NCBI GenBank assembly: GCA_031771865.1
Contig: JASISA010000010.1
Location: 1,860,001-1,924,000 of the forward strand
Length of the DNA: 64,000 bases
Direction of reading: 5' to 3'
Origin: Nothophaeocryptopus gaeumannii
Lineage: Eukaryota; Ascomycota; Dothideomycetes; Mycosphaerellales; Mycosphaerellaceae
The position numbers were made by a program, and so were the translations under genes. The notes below the pieces were generated by a model. The model did not search any database. It was not told where the DNA came from and was given only the letters and a program-made list of their open reading frames with translations. This document shows positions 21,318 to 32,040 of this stretch, one piece after another. Within the stretch, counting starts at the first letter, position 1. Each line of letters opens with the position of its first letter.

Positions 21318-22799
21318 ATGTTCCCTCTAACCTCCTCTTCCCCTCAATACCTCCACACCTTCCAAAACGCCTTCCTCATCATCCTATCCCTCCTCCCCCT
21401 CCCCTTGGACACCCTAATCCTCTTCCTCAGCTATGCATACACAACCATCTCTTCCCGCCAACCTATAAACGGGACTGGACCCCAACCCAAACGCACTTCA
21501 CCAAAAACGATCTTAGTCACAGGCGTCGGGATGACAAAAGGCCTCTGTCTCGCCCGTCTCTTCTCCCAATCCGGTCATCGAGTCATAGGAGCAGATTTTT
21601 CCTCTTTCAGCCCGGGACGCTTCTCAACCAGTCTAGCGAAATTCTACCGGTTGAGGCAGCCTACTCCCGAAGCTGGTGGGTCGGGAGAATACATCGCCAG
21701 CCTATTGTCGATTATTTTGAGAGAGAAAGTTGATATCTGGGTCTCCTGTTCAGGCGTAGCTTCCGCAGTAGAAGATGGCGAAGCGAAAGAAGTCGTGGAG
21801 GAGAGAACGGAATGTAGGGCGATACAGTTTGATGTGGAAAGGACGCAGCAACTCCACGAAAAAGACTCCTTCATCGATGCGACCCAAATGATTGGGTTGA
21901 ACGTTCCTGAGACACATACCATAACCTCTCATGCTGCTGTCGAAGAAGCCTTAGCCAAGGCGGTGGCTGGAAGAAAGTTTATCATGAAGACGATTGGGTT
22001 GAATGATGCTGCTAGAGGGGATATAATGACACTCCTCCCCAAAGCCACAGAAAAGGAAACGAAGGCGTATCTGAACGGATTGAAGATTTCGGAAAAGGAG
22101 TCGTGGATCTTACAACAATTCGTCCGCGGAGAAGAGTTCTGCACACATTCCCTCGTCGTCAAAGGGGTTGTCAAAGCGTTCGTTGCGTGTCCTTCTTCGG
22201 ATTTGTTGATGCATTATGCCGCCTTACCTCCGGAGACGGCGTTGAGCAAGGCGATGTTGAATTTCACGCAGACGTGGGCGAGGCATGGAGGAGAAGAGTT
22301 CACAGGGCATCTATCATTCGATTTCTTCGTCGAAGACACGACTCCCAAGGATCCGGAGAGGATCGTGTTGTATCCGATTGAATGTAACCCCCGAGCACAT
22401 ACAGCTGTGTGTCTTTTCAGTGGGACGCCAGAATTGGTTGATGGATATCTGGACGTCCTGCTGAATCGAAAGACGAACGAGGAGTATTCGCAACCGATTG
22501 TGATCCCCACCCAGAAAGGAGATTATTACTGGATCGGCCACGACTTGATCACTTTAATCCTCGTGCCCTTTCTACTGCTTCTCATCCTGCAGCTTCCGCC
22601 CACGGAATCCCTGAAAGGTTTGAGAACATTCCTGGTGCATCTGGCGACGTGGAAAGATGGAACATTCGAAACTTGGGATCCGCTGCCTTGGTGGGTGCTC
22701 TACCATGTATACTGGCCAATGCAATTTGTCGATTGCTTGTTGAATGGGAAGAGATGGAGTCGCTTGAACGTCAGTACCTTGAAGATGTTTGAGTGTTGA
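21318..22799 (+). CDS. Membrane-anchored ATP-grasp ligase, mycosporine-type step
   Basis: ATP-grasp enzymes join a carboxylate to an amine through an acyl phosphate; in mycosporine pathways an ATP-grasp protein (MysC) attaches glycine to 4-deoxygadusol. Single exon, 493 residues. A hydrophobic N-terminus (residues 10-44, LIILSLLPLPLDTLILFLSY) is followed by a pre-ATP-grasp nucleotide-fold region (TILVTGVGMTKGLCLARLF), then the ATP-grasp core with KFIMKTIG, ILQQFVRGEEFCTHSLVV and IECNPRAHTA, the last being the metal-binding Glu/Asn strand. A second hydrophobic segment lies near residues 410-428 (LITLILVPFLLLLILQLP). Membrane segments at both ends differ from soluble bacterial MysC. The link to mycosporine rests on homology plus adjacency to DDGS; the amino-acid substrate cannot be told. 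Confidence 0.78.
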   Translation: MFPLTSSSPQYLHTFQNAFLIILSLLPLPLDTLILFLSYAYTTISSRQPINGTGPQPKRTSPKTILVTGVGMTKGLCLARLFSQSGHRVIGADFSSFSPGRFSTSLAKFYRLRQPTPEAGGSGEYIASLLSIILREKVDIWVSCSGVASAVEDGEAKEVVEERTECRAIQFDVERTQQLHEKDSFIDATQMIGLNVPETHTITSHAAVEEALAKAVAGRKFIMKTIGLNDAARGDIMTLLPKATEKETKAYLNGLKISEKESWILQQFVRGEEFCTHSLVVKGVVKAFVACPSSDLLMHYAALPPETALSKAMLNFTQTWARHGGEEFTGHLSFDFFVEDTTPKDPERIVLYPIECNPRAHTAVCLFSGTPELVDGYLDVLLNRKTNEEYSQPIVIPTQKGDYYWIGHDLITLILVPFLLLLILQLPPTESLKGLRTFLVHLATWKDGTFETWDPLPWWVLYHVYWPMQFVDCLLNGKRWSRLNVSTLKMFEC

Positions 22800-23061
22800 G
22801 AAGTGGTGCGTTCGTCTTCGATCGACACCTTCTGGAAGCATTACCACGTCACTCGTTCCTCAAGAACTATACTATTCTCCCTTCAAGAGCTTAGTGACGC
22901 CAAGCTTTCAATGGATATTTCGTAGAATACTAAATATTAAGCCTTATAAAAGTACTTTCCCTTACTTAGCCCATCTATCAGAACTAGTACATAGGAATAG
23001 CTACTCTAGAGTAACTCTTAGTAGAAGCGCTTAATTTCCGAGGTCCCTCCGAAGAAACTTA
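22800..23061. other. AT-rich border of the transposon island
   Basis: Composition changes abruptly after about 22860 to TA-rich sequence typical of RIP. No gene. The final TA (23060-23061) is the target-site duplication of the Fot1/pogo element. Confidence 0.55.
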
Positions 23062-23139
23062 GAAGGTTTCCCGGCTTGGCGCACAACCCTATATGGCGCA
23101 CAGACTCATATAGTCTATACACCTATCTTTGTTAGTAAA

Positions 23140-24880
23140 TAACTCGATAACTATAGATTAGATTAAGAAGGCGCTTATAGATCTAAGACTATTAGATAAG
23201 CCGAATATATCTAAGATAGTAAAGAAGTTTAAAATAGAAAGATCCAAGCTATTAAAAGTATAGAATAGCAAACAAGGGACTAAGTAGTAGTAGTAGTATA
23301 AAAACAACCGAGTTTTAAACGACTAATAGGAGTATAACCTGTTACGGGCGTGGCCCGGTGACACCTGAACACCTGGATGCACGTGGTTTGGATGCTTGGT
23401 AGTGTACCAAGCATCCGGATGAACTTCGGCCGAGCCTCGGGGCTCGTCTAGCATCATGTGACAGAGCCACGTGACTCTGCCAAGACCCGGAGAAGAGTTT
23501 CTTCTCGACGCGCAAAGATCCGGTCTTCGACTCTTTGCGCTACGTCCTGTCAATAGGATTGACCTATATGGTTAATACAGTGTCTATCCAACCTGTCCGT
23601 AGCTCCCTGTACCGTTTGTGATTAGCAACCTACTTCCCGACTCCGGCCCGTGACATAACCTTTACGAATATATTAAGGATCTTACTAACTATAGTATCCC
23701 TCCTACTACTGTAATATTAAGGAACTTCGCCTTTAATATCGTGGGTTACTTACCTAGAAAGAACTAGCCTACTACTTTTATAAAAAGGTACTCTAATATT
23801 TTAGATACTAGCTATCTTTTAGGCCTAGATAAAGCAAGATCTTAGGCTAATAATAAAAAGTACTATGCCCTATACTTTAGCCTCCTTAAAAAGAAGATCC
23901 AAAAGTATAATATCCAGCTGAATAATATAGTTAATATAGATAAGAAAGGGTTCCTTCTTAGGGTAGTTAACAAGGCTTAAAGGATCTTTATAAAAGGAGC
24001 TTTTAAAGAGGGTAAAATAGTTAGAGTTCTTTAAGATAGTAATCGTAAATGGATTACCTATATTGTAGCTATCTATATAGATAGTTTAGTACTTCCTCCT
24101 ACCTTAATATATAAGGCCTAATCTAGTAATCTTTAGGATACCTAGCTAGAGGATATTAACCTAGATAAGTATAGTACTTTCTTTACAAGCTTACTAAATA
24201 GCTAGACTTTAGATAAGCTTGGATACTAATAGTTAATAGAGGTCTATAATCGTTTTATAAAGCTAAAGGCTAGGAATAGTCGAGATTAGAGGCTCCTATT
24301 TGTTAATAGTTATAGCTTATATCTAAATATACGCTTTATTAATTACTACCTAGCCTACCGGATCCTTTTAGCTATCTATCCTCCTTATTCGACATATAGA
24401 CTCTAGCTATTAGATATCTCTCTCTTCGCCCCTTTAGCTACTTAGTACTCCTAAGCTTTAGATAGGTTTATAGTAAAGAGCTATAGTCTTATAGGTATTA
24501 TAAAGCGTGTATTCTTTTAGCTCTTTTAGGAAGCTTAGTCCCTTACTATAGTCCCTTTAAACATTGCCTCTAGCTTTAAAAAGATAGGTATCTATCTATG
24601 TAACCCTAAGATTATCCTATTAAAGCTACTAAAGAAGAAGAAGCTAGAAAACAATAAGGTAGGCTCTAGGCTAAACTCAAAGGGATCTAATAACTCTACC
24701 TTATCCCTAAATAACTAGAGTAAGATCCAAACTATAGTTAAAGGAGCTATAGTAAAGGGGACAATAAGACATAATATATAGGTAAGGAAGCTAAAGACTA
24801 AAGTTACCTACCTTTATTTAGAGAATATAAGACTTTAGAGGGAAAAGGACGCCCTTTTATAGTCCCTATAAAATATATCC
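23140..24880 (+). pseudogene. Fot1/pogo DDE transposase, N-terminal and catalytic part (RIP-dead)
   Basis: Conceptual reading of this TA-rich stretch gives a pogo/Fot1 DDE-superfamily transposase riddled with stop codons. The first catalytic Asp survives (NIDKKGF near 23940). The second is Asn in FVNSYS (codon 24304-24306), a G-to-A change expected from RIP. The third region is SLFAPLA. The frame is interrupted at 23340-23655 by a solo LTR with its own 5-bp duplication. The C-terminal part continues beyond the nest at 34565. Confidence 0.8.
23335..23660 (+). mobile_element. Solo LTR, copy 1 (316 bp, almost free of RIP)
   Basis: The element at 23340-23655 starts TGTTACGGGC and ends GCCCGTGACA, an imperfect terminal inverted repeat of TG...CA type. 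It is flanked by the 5-bp duplication TAACC (23335-23339 and 23656-23660). It lies inside the RIP-mutated Fot1 element yet is not TA-enriched. An inverted second copy of exactly the same length lies at 32664-32979. There is no coding capacity. Solo LTR is the simplest reading; a 316-bp non-autonomous element is the alternative. Confidence 0.85.
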
Positions 24881-24881
24881 G

Positions 24882-24971
24882 TAGAGGTAGGGAACCTAGC
24901 TTATAGAGTCGTACGAAACGAATAGAGTGCACGCGAATAATAATTTAGACTCTCTCTACCTCTACGGCTAA
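24882..24971. repeat. Short inverted repeat, 12-bp arms
   Basis: CCGTAGAGGTAG at the left and its exact reverse complement CTACCTCTACGG at the right lie about 65 bp apart across the left edge of the inner TIR element. It may be the remnant of a small inverted-repeat element or a chance palindrome; no target duplication was seen. Confidence 0.4.
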
Positions 24972-25440
24972 GATTTACAATTCAGCTAGGTATAAAAGGC
25001 CTTAGCGTAATACGCTAAGCTAGTATTAACTACTCGTAAAGCTTATTATACTACTTAGTAGTTATGCCTATATTATTAATATCCTCGCCGCCTTCTTAGC
25101 CGCCTTCTTCGCTACCTTCCTCCTTAGCGTTACTATTAGTACCTATATCTATCTCTTTAGCTACCTATAAGGCTCGATCCTTCTCCTCTACCTATTTAGC
25201 CGCTACCTTACCCTCTAGCTACTACTAGTAACGTTAATAGTCTACATTTAGGATAGCCTCTATACTAGTACTTACTTCCTATATAGGAGCTACGCGTAGC
25301 TATTACTACTAAAGCAACTTTGCACCTCAAAAAACGAATTTAGGGAGGCGGCATTACCAAAAGCTTAGAACATACGGAACCTATCAAGGCAATACACGCA
25401 TCCAAAGCACGGCTACACGCCGCTGTTGGCGGGTACGTAG
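24950..25440. other. RIP-mutated repeat DNA, unclassified
   Basis: TA-rich sequence full of stops in every frame. The minus strand reads as a Lys/Glu/Gly-rich tail without a recognisable domain, possibly the C-terminus of the inner element's transposase. Confidence 0.4.
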
Positions 25441-25496
25441 TTAGCGCTCGAAAATACTAATTCTTAGTATTAGAAGAAGAGAATTCTCTGCCAAGC

Positions 25497-26942
25497 ATGG
25501 CCAGTGCACAAGGCTGTGCTGCCTCAGGCACAGACAACGGACTAGAGCCATTTCAAGAGGTTACTGAAGAAACTACTACAGGCAGAGATACAGGGAGTAT
25601 TAATCTAGCTTCCTACCCAACCTCCTAAGAGAAGGGGTATGGAGAGAAGAACGCAGCAGTAAACAAGAACTAGCAGGGTCCCCTCTTACCTTAGGAGGCC
25701 CTAAAAGAGATTTAGAATGAGGCAGCTGAACTAATGTATTAGAGTCAACACTCCTCCCTCTAACTAGAGAGGGCAATCCAGATAATTCTGGATATAATTC
25801 ACTCAACTGCAGCGCGGACCACGAAGCGCACTAACTAGGAAGCTACTCTGGAATCTATCCAACGGAGTATTACACAGATTCAGAAGAAGATAGAGCAGAG
25901 TCTAGGACCAAAGACAACCTAGGCTACAGTCGCAGCCTAACAGCCAGCCTAGCTATCTAGTATTAAAGCACAAAGAGCTGCGTACTCCCTCAAGATTCAC
26001 GTAGACAACGAAGCGACTAGGGCTAAGCTTAGGGATGCTGAAGCTACCCGGATTGTTTCGCGTTTTACTGTAGAAGGAGGGAACTAGGCACATGTAGTCG
26101 CAGTTAAGAAGGTCCCCGATGGACTAGTTCTCACGACTACGGACCCTGCAGCAAGGAACCGAATGGCGGCAGACACCTAAGGCCTAGGCAAGGTCTTGAA
26201 GGAGGCAAGAATAGCACAGAAAACCTTCCCAGTCCAAGTCCACTTTGTTACAGTTGCAGGAAACGACCCTACTACACAGCGGATCCAGTTAATTGAGGAA
26301 GACAACAAGCGGCTAATACCCGGAATCCAAGTACAGAATGCCTAGTAGAAGGGCTAGAAAGCTATAGCAACGGGAACAAAGAAACAGAGCACTCTAGTAG
26401 TCGAACTGAAGACAGTGGAAGCTGCTAGAGCTGCGGTAGAGAAGGGCATTATTATCTCCGGAGTGCTCCACGACACTAAAGAATAGGACTACCAATGGAC
26501 AATAACACAGTGCTTCAACTGCTAAAGATATGGCCATATCGGCACAAGGTGCACAAACGGTACGGTGTGTGCAAGGTGTAGAGGAAGCTATAACATAAGA
26601 GAATATGCGCACGAGAAGCTTGTAGAGGTAGACCGATTAAAGCACAGCAAATGCGGAAATTGCAGTTAGAACTACCTAGCTTGGCACTATATGTGCTCAA
26701 AGAGACAAGCAATTAAGGACAAGATTTAGAGCATGAAGAAGATAGGGGCGAGCTACATGGCTAAGCTAACCTATAGTACTCCTAGCTCTACTTCTCCTCT
26801 GCCTTCCCCTCCTCTACAGCAAGGAGCGAATAGGGAGGGAGAGGACTAAACAGCTACCCGGACAAGCCGCGAATATGTCCTAGGCAGGAGGCCAATAGTG
26901 TTGAAATATGTCGAACGCAGTGGCAGCAAGAAAGAGTAAGTG
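25497..26942 (+). pseudogene. LINE (Tad1-like) ORF1 / gag relic with zinc knuckles
   Basis: From ATG 25497 one frame gives a gag-like protein broken only by scattered TAG/TAA codons, each explained by CAG or CAA becoming TAG or TAA. Near the end are CCHC knuckles: CFNC..YGHIGTRC (about 26511-26552), CARCRGS, then KCGNC..NYLAWHYMCSKRQ. This arrangement is typical of ORF1 in fungal non-LTR retrotransposons of the Tad1 kind. No endonuclease or reverse transcriptase ORF2 follows; the copia relic starts where ORF2 should be. RIP is lighter here than in the Fot1 element. Confidence 0.75.
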
Positions 26943-27215
26943 TGTTATTGAAGTCTAAGTACAACCTGCGCCTAGAGACCCTTTTTGATCTCCTGCACTA
27001 GCGTGTGCACGTGCGCTCAGTACTGCTCCTTTAACATCCCCCCTCGCTCGGCATACCGGCTTGTAAATGAATGACTTCTCTTGTTGCCTCAGGCTCTTAC
27101 CTCGACCGTCGTCCTTTCCCCAACTGACCGCTGCTGGACCATGCGCTTCTGCCCTTTCCATCTTGGATGTTGCTGCGCGTCCACTACTGGCCAATAGTAG
27201 GCTTCGAACGTCTGA

Positions 27216-30200
27216 TCACATGGTAGCCTTTCTTAGCCCAAGTGAATGTCTGAACCCAGCGAATGCCTCTTTTGGTAGGGGTTTGGTTAGACCATCTGCT
27301 GTCTGCTTCTTGGTCTCAATCCACTGAACGTCAATGACGCCCTCGTCAACCTTCTCGCGTTGCCAGGCGTGCTGAATGCCGATATGTTTTGTACGGCTGT
27401 GATATCGAGGGTTTCGGCTGAGTGCAACTGCTCCGGCATTGTCACCATAGATCACAGTGGCGCCAAGCTGTTCGTGCCCAAGCTCTCGGAGTAAGTCTTG
27501 CAGCCATATCGCTTCCTTAGCCGCTTGTGTCTGTCCGACAAGCTCGGCTTCACAGGTTGACAATGCCACCGTTGGCTGACGCTTTGATTGCCAAGATATC
27601 ACGGCACTGCCGATACTGAACAGATAGCCTGATGTTGATCTTTTGATGCGTCGTCACCCCAGCTGGCATCGGTGAACCCAGTGAGCTTGCCAAAGTGGTC
27701 GTTGAAGACTAGCTCGTAATCTATCGTGCTCCGGAGGTACCGCATAATTCGCTTAACTGCTGTCCAGTGTTCCTCAGTTGGATTTGCTGAAAACGGCTCA
27801 CAACCGAGACTGCGTAGGCGATGTCTGGCCTCGTTCCAAGCATAGCGTACATCAGCGATCCAACAGCGCTTTGATATCGCTGGCGTAGTTCATCAGGTGC
27901 TTGGTAGCCGTCTGGTGCAGGTTCCATTTGTTGGTAGTCATCATAGGCGTGTCTGTTGTACCTACACGCCCATCACTCCAGAACCCGTGCTGTTCCAAGA
28001 AGCGCTGAATGTAAGCTCTGTCCGGAGACAAATGGTGCGTTTCTTCCAGTCACGCCTTTACTGTCATGCCAAGATAAGAGTAGCAGGGCCGAGATCAGTC
28101 ATATTGAACCGCCTGCTCAGGGCACCTTTGGTTTCCTCGATTTGAGCATCATCCGGTCCAATAACGAGCAAGTCGTCTACATAGACTGCCACAATGGTAC
28201 TCCTTTGACAAACACTGCCATGTCGGAAGCCAGCGCAGTGAAACCGATGGAAACAAGGAACTCAGACAGCGTCTTGTACCAGATCCGAGGTGATTGCTTG
28301 AGACCATATAACGCCTTCAGAAGCGAGCAGACCATGTCGTCGCCTTCTTCGTAGCCGTGTGGTTGTTCGACGTACACTTCTTCGTCAATATTGCCGTAAA
28401 GGAAAGCTGTGTTGACGTCCATTTGATCAATTCGCCATCCTCGTGCAGCCGATAGAGCAAACAAAATCTTGTAGCTCATAGGCTTCACGGTTGGTGCAAA
28501 GACCTCGTTGTAGTCACTGCCCTCTTGTTGCTCGAATCCACGTACTACCCAGCGGGCCTTGTACTTGTTGATTGATCCATCGGCGTTGAGTTTGATCTTA
28601 AAGACCCACTTCCCTTTGAGTATCTTTCCATTAATCAGCGAGCGTTTCTTCAGTCGCCAAGTCTTGTTCTTGCGCAATGATTCGTACTCGGCATCAGTCG
28701 CTTTGTTCCATTTGGACCAGTCAAACCTTGCCTGAGCTTCTTCGATAGTGCGTGGCTCATTGAGGATCCAGTCGGCGTACTGGTTTGCGAGATTGAATGC
28801 CATAACTGCATGGAATACCATGTGGAATTGCTTGGTCTTGCGTAGTCGCTTTCCTTCGATAATATGGCTCTCGTCCAGTCTTGCGCCAAGGTCATGGGGT
28901 TGTTGCTCTTCTTCAGGCGTGACGGGTTGCCAGTCATACAGGCGGCGCTGTTGTTGTCTTGGAGGGTCCGGAGGAGCTGGCGTTGTTGTATCCTCGCTCT
29001 CTGTGTCTGAGACTGTCTGAGTCTCGATATCGTGCCCCTGACTCGGCAGTCTCAGGTTCTTTTGTAGGTGGCGCAGGGCCACACTGTTCGCTAAACACGA
29101 GATTCGTACGTTCCGTCCAGCTAGTGGAGCCAGTCGTGACAATGTAAGTAGAGTTGCTTTTGAAACCGAGCAACTGTGCGTCTTCTGTCTTGGCTTGAGC
29201 AACAACATGCCGCTTCCGCTTTGCTGACGGCTTCAACATGATAGCAACACTGCCAATCTTGCGGACGTTGGCAAGGTTTGGGCGCAGGCCTGTACGCTTC
29301 TCATACGGCGTGCAGTCCAGTCGGGCATGTGGAGAGCGGTCACGGAGGTAGGCAATGCCAAACTGCAACACCTGAGGCCAGTATCTCGGATCCAGGCCAG
29401 CTGTTAGCATTGTTGGCATTAGTCGATCCTCGAGTTTGTTGTTGAGGACCTCAGCATATCCGTTAGCTTGATGTTGCTCTGTGTCCGTGTATTCAAGGAT
29501 AATGCCGTGGTCGTAGGCAAATGCTGCCAGCTCGTTTGATCGGTTCTCACCGGCCCTGTCGAAGTGAATGTGCCGGAAGGGCAGCTCTGGCCGGACATTA
29601 CGGAGCATATAGTTGATCAGCGTGCTAGGTCCTTCAGAGCGCTGTCGTAGTGGCACGACCTCTGCGCAGTGGTCATAGCCGTCCAAAACAGTGATGAAAT
29701 AGCGTGATCCATCGAAGCCTGGAGGATCCACTGGGCCAGCGATATCTGAGTGGATAACATCGTTCGTGGTGGCCCTGACGTATCTGACCCCGGTGCGGTC
29801 TTGACTTCATCCTGCCCTTAACACAGCCTTTACAGCGACAGTCGCCATCCGGCTTGAAGTGGTGCATGCCATCTACCATGTCAAAGAGCTTGTTAAGGCT
29901 GTCGTCGCTCAAATGGCCCATCCGTTCATGCCATAGCCGCGACTTTGTACTGTAGGCGGTGTAGGCGTCGAGATCGTCGGCTAGTCAGATATCAAGGGCC
30001 AGCAGGCCACTTTGTATGTCGCTGAGAACTCGTATTTGCCCTGGACAATAGCGAGGCCACTTGGCTTCTTCCGGATGCCATCAATGCTGTCCCAGAGCCT
30101 GCCGAGGGAGAGCAGATTAGCGCCAACATTTGGAGCGTAGTGAACATCAGGAACCCTAAGCAGGCGTGTCTTGCCGCCGTGAACCCTGCAAAGTAGCTGT

Positions 30201-30433
30201 ATGGTGCCAATACTGATTGGTGTAATTTCAGTGCCGCCAATGCCACGCGAGGTAGATCCAATGACAGGTTTGAGGTCAATAAACACATCCTTTCTGCCGA
30301 TAAGGTGGCCGTTTGCGCCTGAGTCGAGGATCCATACGTTGTACAGGTTGTGTGGGTCTGTCACAGCGGCCATGTTGTACCTAGGCATTGGTGCCCAGTC
30401 AGATGAGGCGTGCGAAGGGGCGTGTTTGTCCAA
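27216..30433 (-). pseudogene. copia pol: protease, integrase, RT, RNase H in broken frames
   Basis: The protease frame 30433-29981 carries WILDSGANGHLIG. Integrase 29731-28934 has FITVLDGYDHCAEVVPL, FDRAGENRSNEL and TDTEQHQANGYAE, consistent with a DDE core. RT 29208-28177 has WVFKIKLNADGSINKYKAR, QMDVNTAFLYGNIDEEVY and LLKALYGLKQSPRIWY. RNase H 27602-27216 has STCEAELVGQTQAAKEAIW and YGDNAGAVALSRNP. Integrase and RT frames overlap out of phase around 28934-29208, and further shifts lie near 28180 and 27927. Few stops are RIP-like. Confidence 0.85.
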
Positions 30434-30481
30434 AGGAGCCTCTTCTGCGTTCTTTGCATGCCCATCACGCTAATGCCTTGG

Positions 30482-31338
30482 TCATCTTCTTCGCTGTCCG
30501 CACGCTGACGCTTCCTGTTGCCTTGCTTTGGAAACCACGGTGGTGCCTTGTGTGGATCCTGAACCAGCAGACCTTTGGATTGTGATGCTTCTTGCAATGT
30601 GGGCACTCTGGCCATCGAGGCTTGTCGCCGCTATAGCTATCTTTGTTGGGGTTGTTGTTGCGGTGACTGTTGTAAAGACCTCGGTCGATCCGACTGGTTT
30701 GAAGTTTGATGCTGCCGCAATAGCTTCGACCAAAGTGGCTTTTGTCTTGCCCTCTTCCACCAGTAAGGAATGCTGGAGGAAGTAGGCCACAATGAAGGGC
30801 TGGTACGATTCGCCAAGTGCAATCAAAAAACAGTCGACAACAAAGGGCTCCCCTGGGTCGGATTCATTTACTGATGCAGCGTCGCCAGTCGAGCTGAGTC
30901 TCTTGATGTCGTCCCACAGCTTCTTAATTTCTTGCCCAAGCTTGCTAGGGTTGTTGTCGAAATCTGCAATGCTGATCTGGAGCAACTTTGCCTTTGCACG
31001 ACGGTAGATGTTAGTCGTGTTGCCCTTGAAATGGGTCTTGAGATCTTCGAGTGCCTGTTGCACTGTCTTGTCGTCTTTCTTAGCGAGGTCCAGCTTGCTG
31101 CTGGCTATGTCGCCGCAGACGTTGTCAACCTCAGCATAGGCTTTGATGCGGTCTTCAGTCCACTTGTCGACACGTTTTGCCAATGCAGCTTCCTCATCAC
31201 CGACCTGGCGGGTTGGCTTGGCTTGCAACACGTGATTGTATCCTTGATGAGGAGCTTGTTAGTGATCTTCTTGATCCAAACAGGCCATTGCTCGGGGTCG
31301 GTGAGCAGCTCGATAGTATCTTCTTTGGTGGAAGCCAT
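30482..31338 (-). pseudogene. copia gag (capsid-like) with frame breaks
   Basis: The N-terminus (MASTKEDTIELLTDPEQWPV) matches the copia gag pre-domain WPVWIKKI. A frame change near 31210 leads into a long helical region with QQALEDLKTHFKGN and IKKLWDDIKRL, typical of UBN2-type gag. The zinc-knuckle part before the protease is degenerate. Same orientation as pol. Confidence 0.75.
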
Positions 31339-31454
31339 AATAGATAGAAAAACATTCCAACCATCGTTGCTCAGCGTCTGCAGTTCGCTTTGGCTGTTGT
31401 GGTTACGGCAAAGATAGGGATACCTAGCTTGCTCGCCCTACCGCTCGCCCTACT

Positions 31455-31645
31455 GTTCGCTTTGGCTGTTATTGGCTGATCTGGAACGCTCCGATCATTG
31501 TAGCCCAACATCTGCATTTTGCTTTGGCTATAGTTGGCTGATCTGGAAGGCTCCGATCATTGTAGCCCAACGCCTGCATTTCGCTTTGGCTGTTGTTGGC
31601 TAATCCAGAACGCTCTGATTGTTGTTGCTCAGCGCCGAATATATA
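31455..31645 (+). repeat. 62-bp tandem repeat, three degenerate copies
   Basis: GCTTTGGCT recurs at 31459, 31521 and 31583, each followed by TTGGCTGATCTGGAACGCTCCG or a close variant and by GTAGCCCAACRYCTGCAT. The period is about 62 bp; a fourth partial unit is at 31380-31410. It lies just upstream of copia gag, so it may be leader or 5' LTR of that element. Confidence 0.7.
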
Positions 31646-32040
31646 TGGAGAGTTGTTTCAGGTGACTATGCTGCCCAACAAAGAACATGACTCAGAGGTT
31701 CAGTGTTCAGCTGGCGGTGTCCTCAAGCTGCCTTGGGAGTCGTTGGGGATCCTGCTACAAGATGGTTAGCTATGCTTTCAAAAACTTGCAAAAGGTCGTC
31801 GGATTGGGCATCATTTTTGAAGCTGTTAGGATCTGCAATCCCTGGACCCTTTTTCTGGTTCCTCCCAGGAAACAGCCGAGGCAGAGAGTTAGATAGAGGA
31901 GCACAGAATTGATGTTGCTCTTTCGATTGGTGATGGTTTCGAGTGCGTCGAAAAGGCAGAAATCGCTCAGGGCCGTGTCGCCTATGGCATCGAGATTCTT
32001 ATCGCAGTCTCGTAGTGTTGCATCTTATAATATAGATCGA
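31646..32040. other. Non-RIP DNA between copia leader and RIP-mutated flank
   Basis: Normal base composition up to about 32030, then an abrupt change to TA-rich sequence. Two overlapping 69-codon frames (31687-31912) have no family features. Possibly the remnant of the copia 5' LTR region. Confidence 0.4.

Larger units (their letters stand above)
26943..31338 (-). mobile_element. Ty1/copia retrotransposon relic, largely unmutated by RIP
   Basis: Read right to left: gag (31338-30482), a protease with the DSGA motif (about 30325), an H..H..C..C pre-integrase zinc site with GHLSDDSLNKLFD (about 29900), integrase core (29731-28934), reverse transcriptase (29208-28177, with the YVDDLL box at about 28170-28190), and RNase H (27602-27216, DKQ-type order copia). 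Protease, integrase, RT, RNase H is the copia order. Several frame changes break the polyprotein, so it is inactive. Base composition resembles host genes, unlike its neighbours. A purine-rich tract on the minus strand near 27040 followed by TGTTA...TAACA (27036-26943) may be a short 3' LTR, but no matching 5' LTR was found. Confidence 0.85.

Noticed and set aside
26943..27036. 94-bp TGTTA...TAACA stretch as a copia LTR
   Set aside because: No second copy at the other end of the element and unusually short; kept only as a remark in the element entry.
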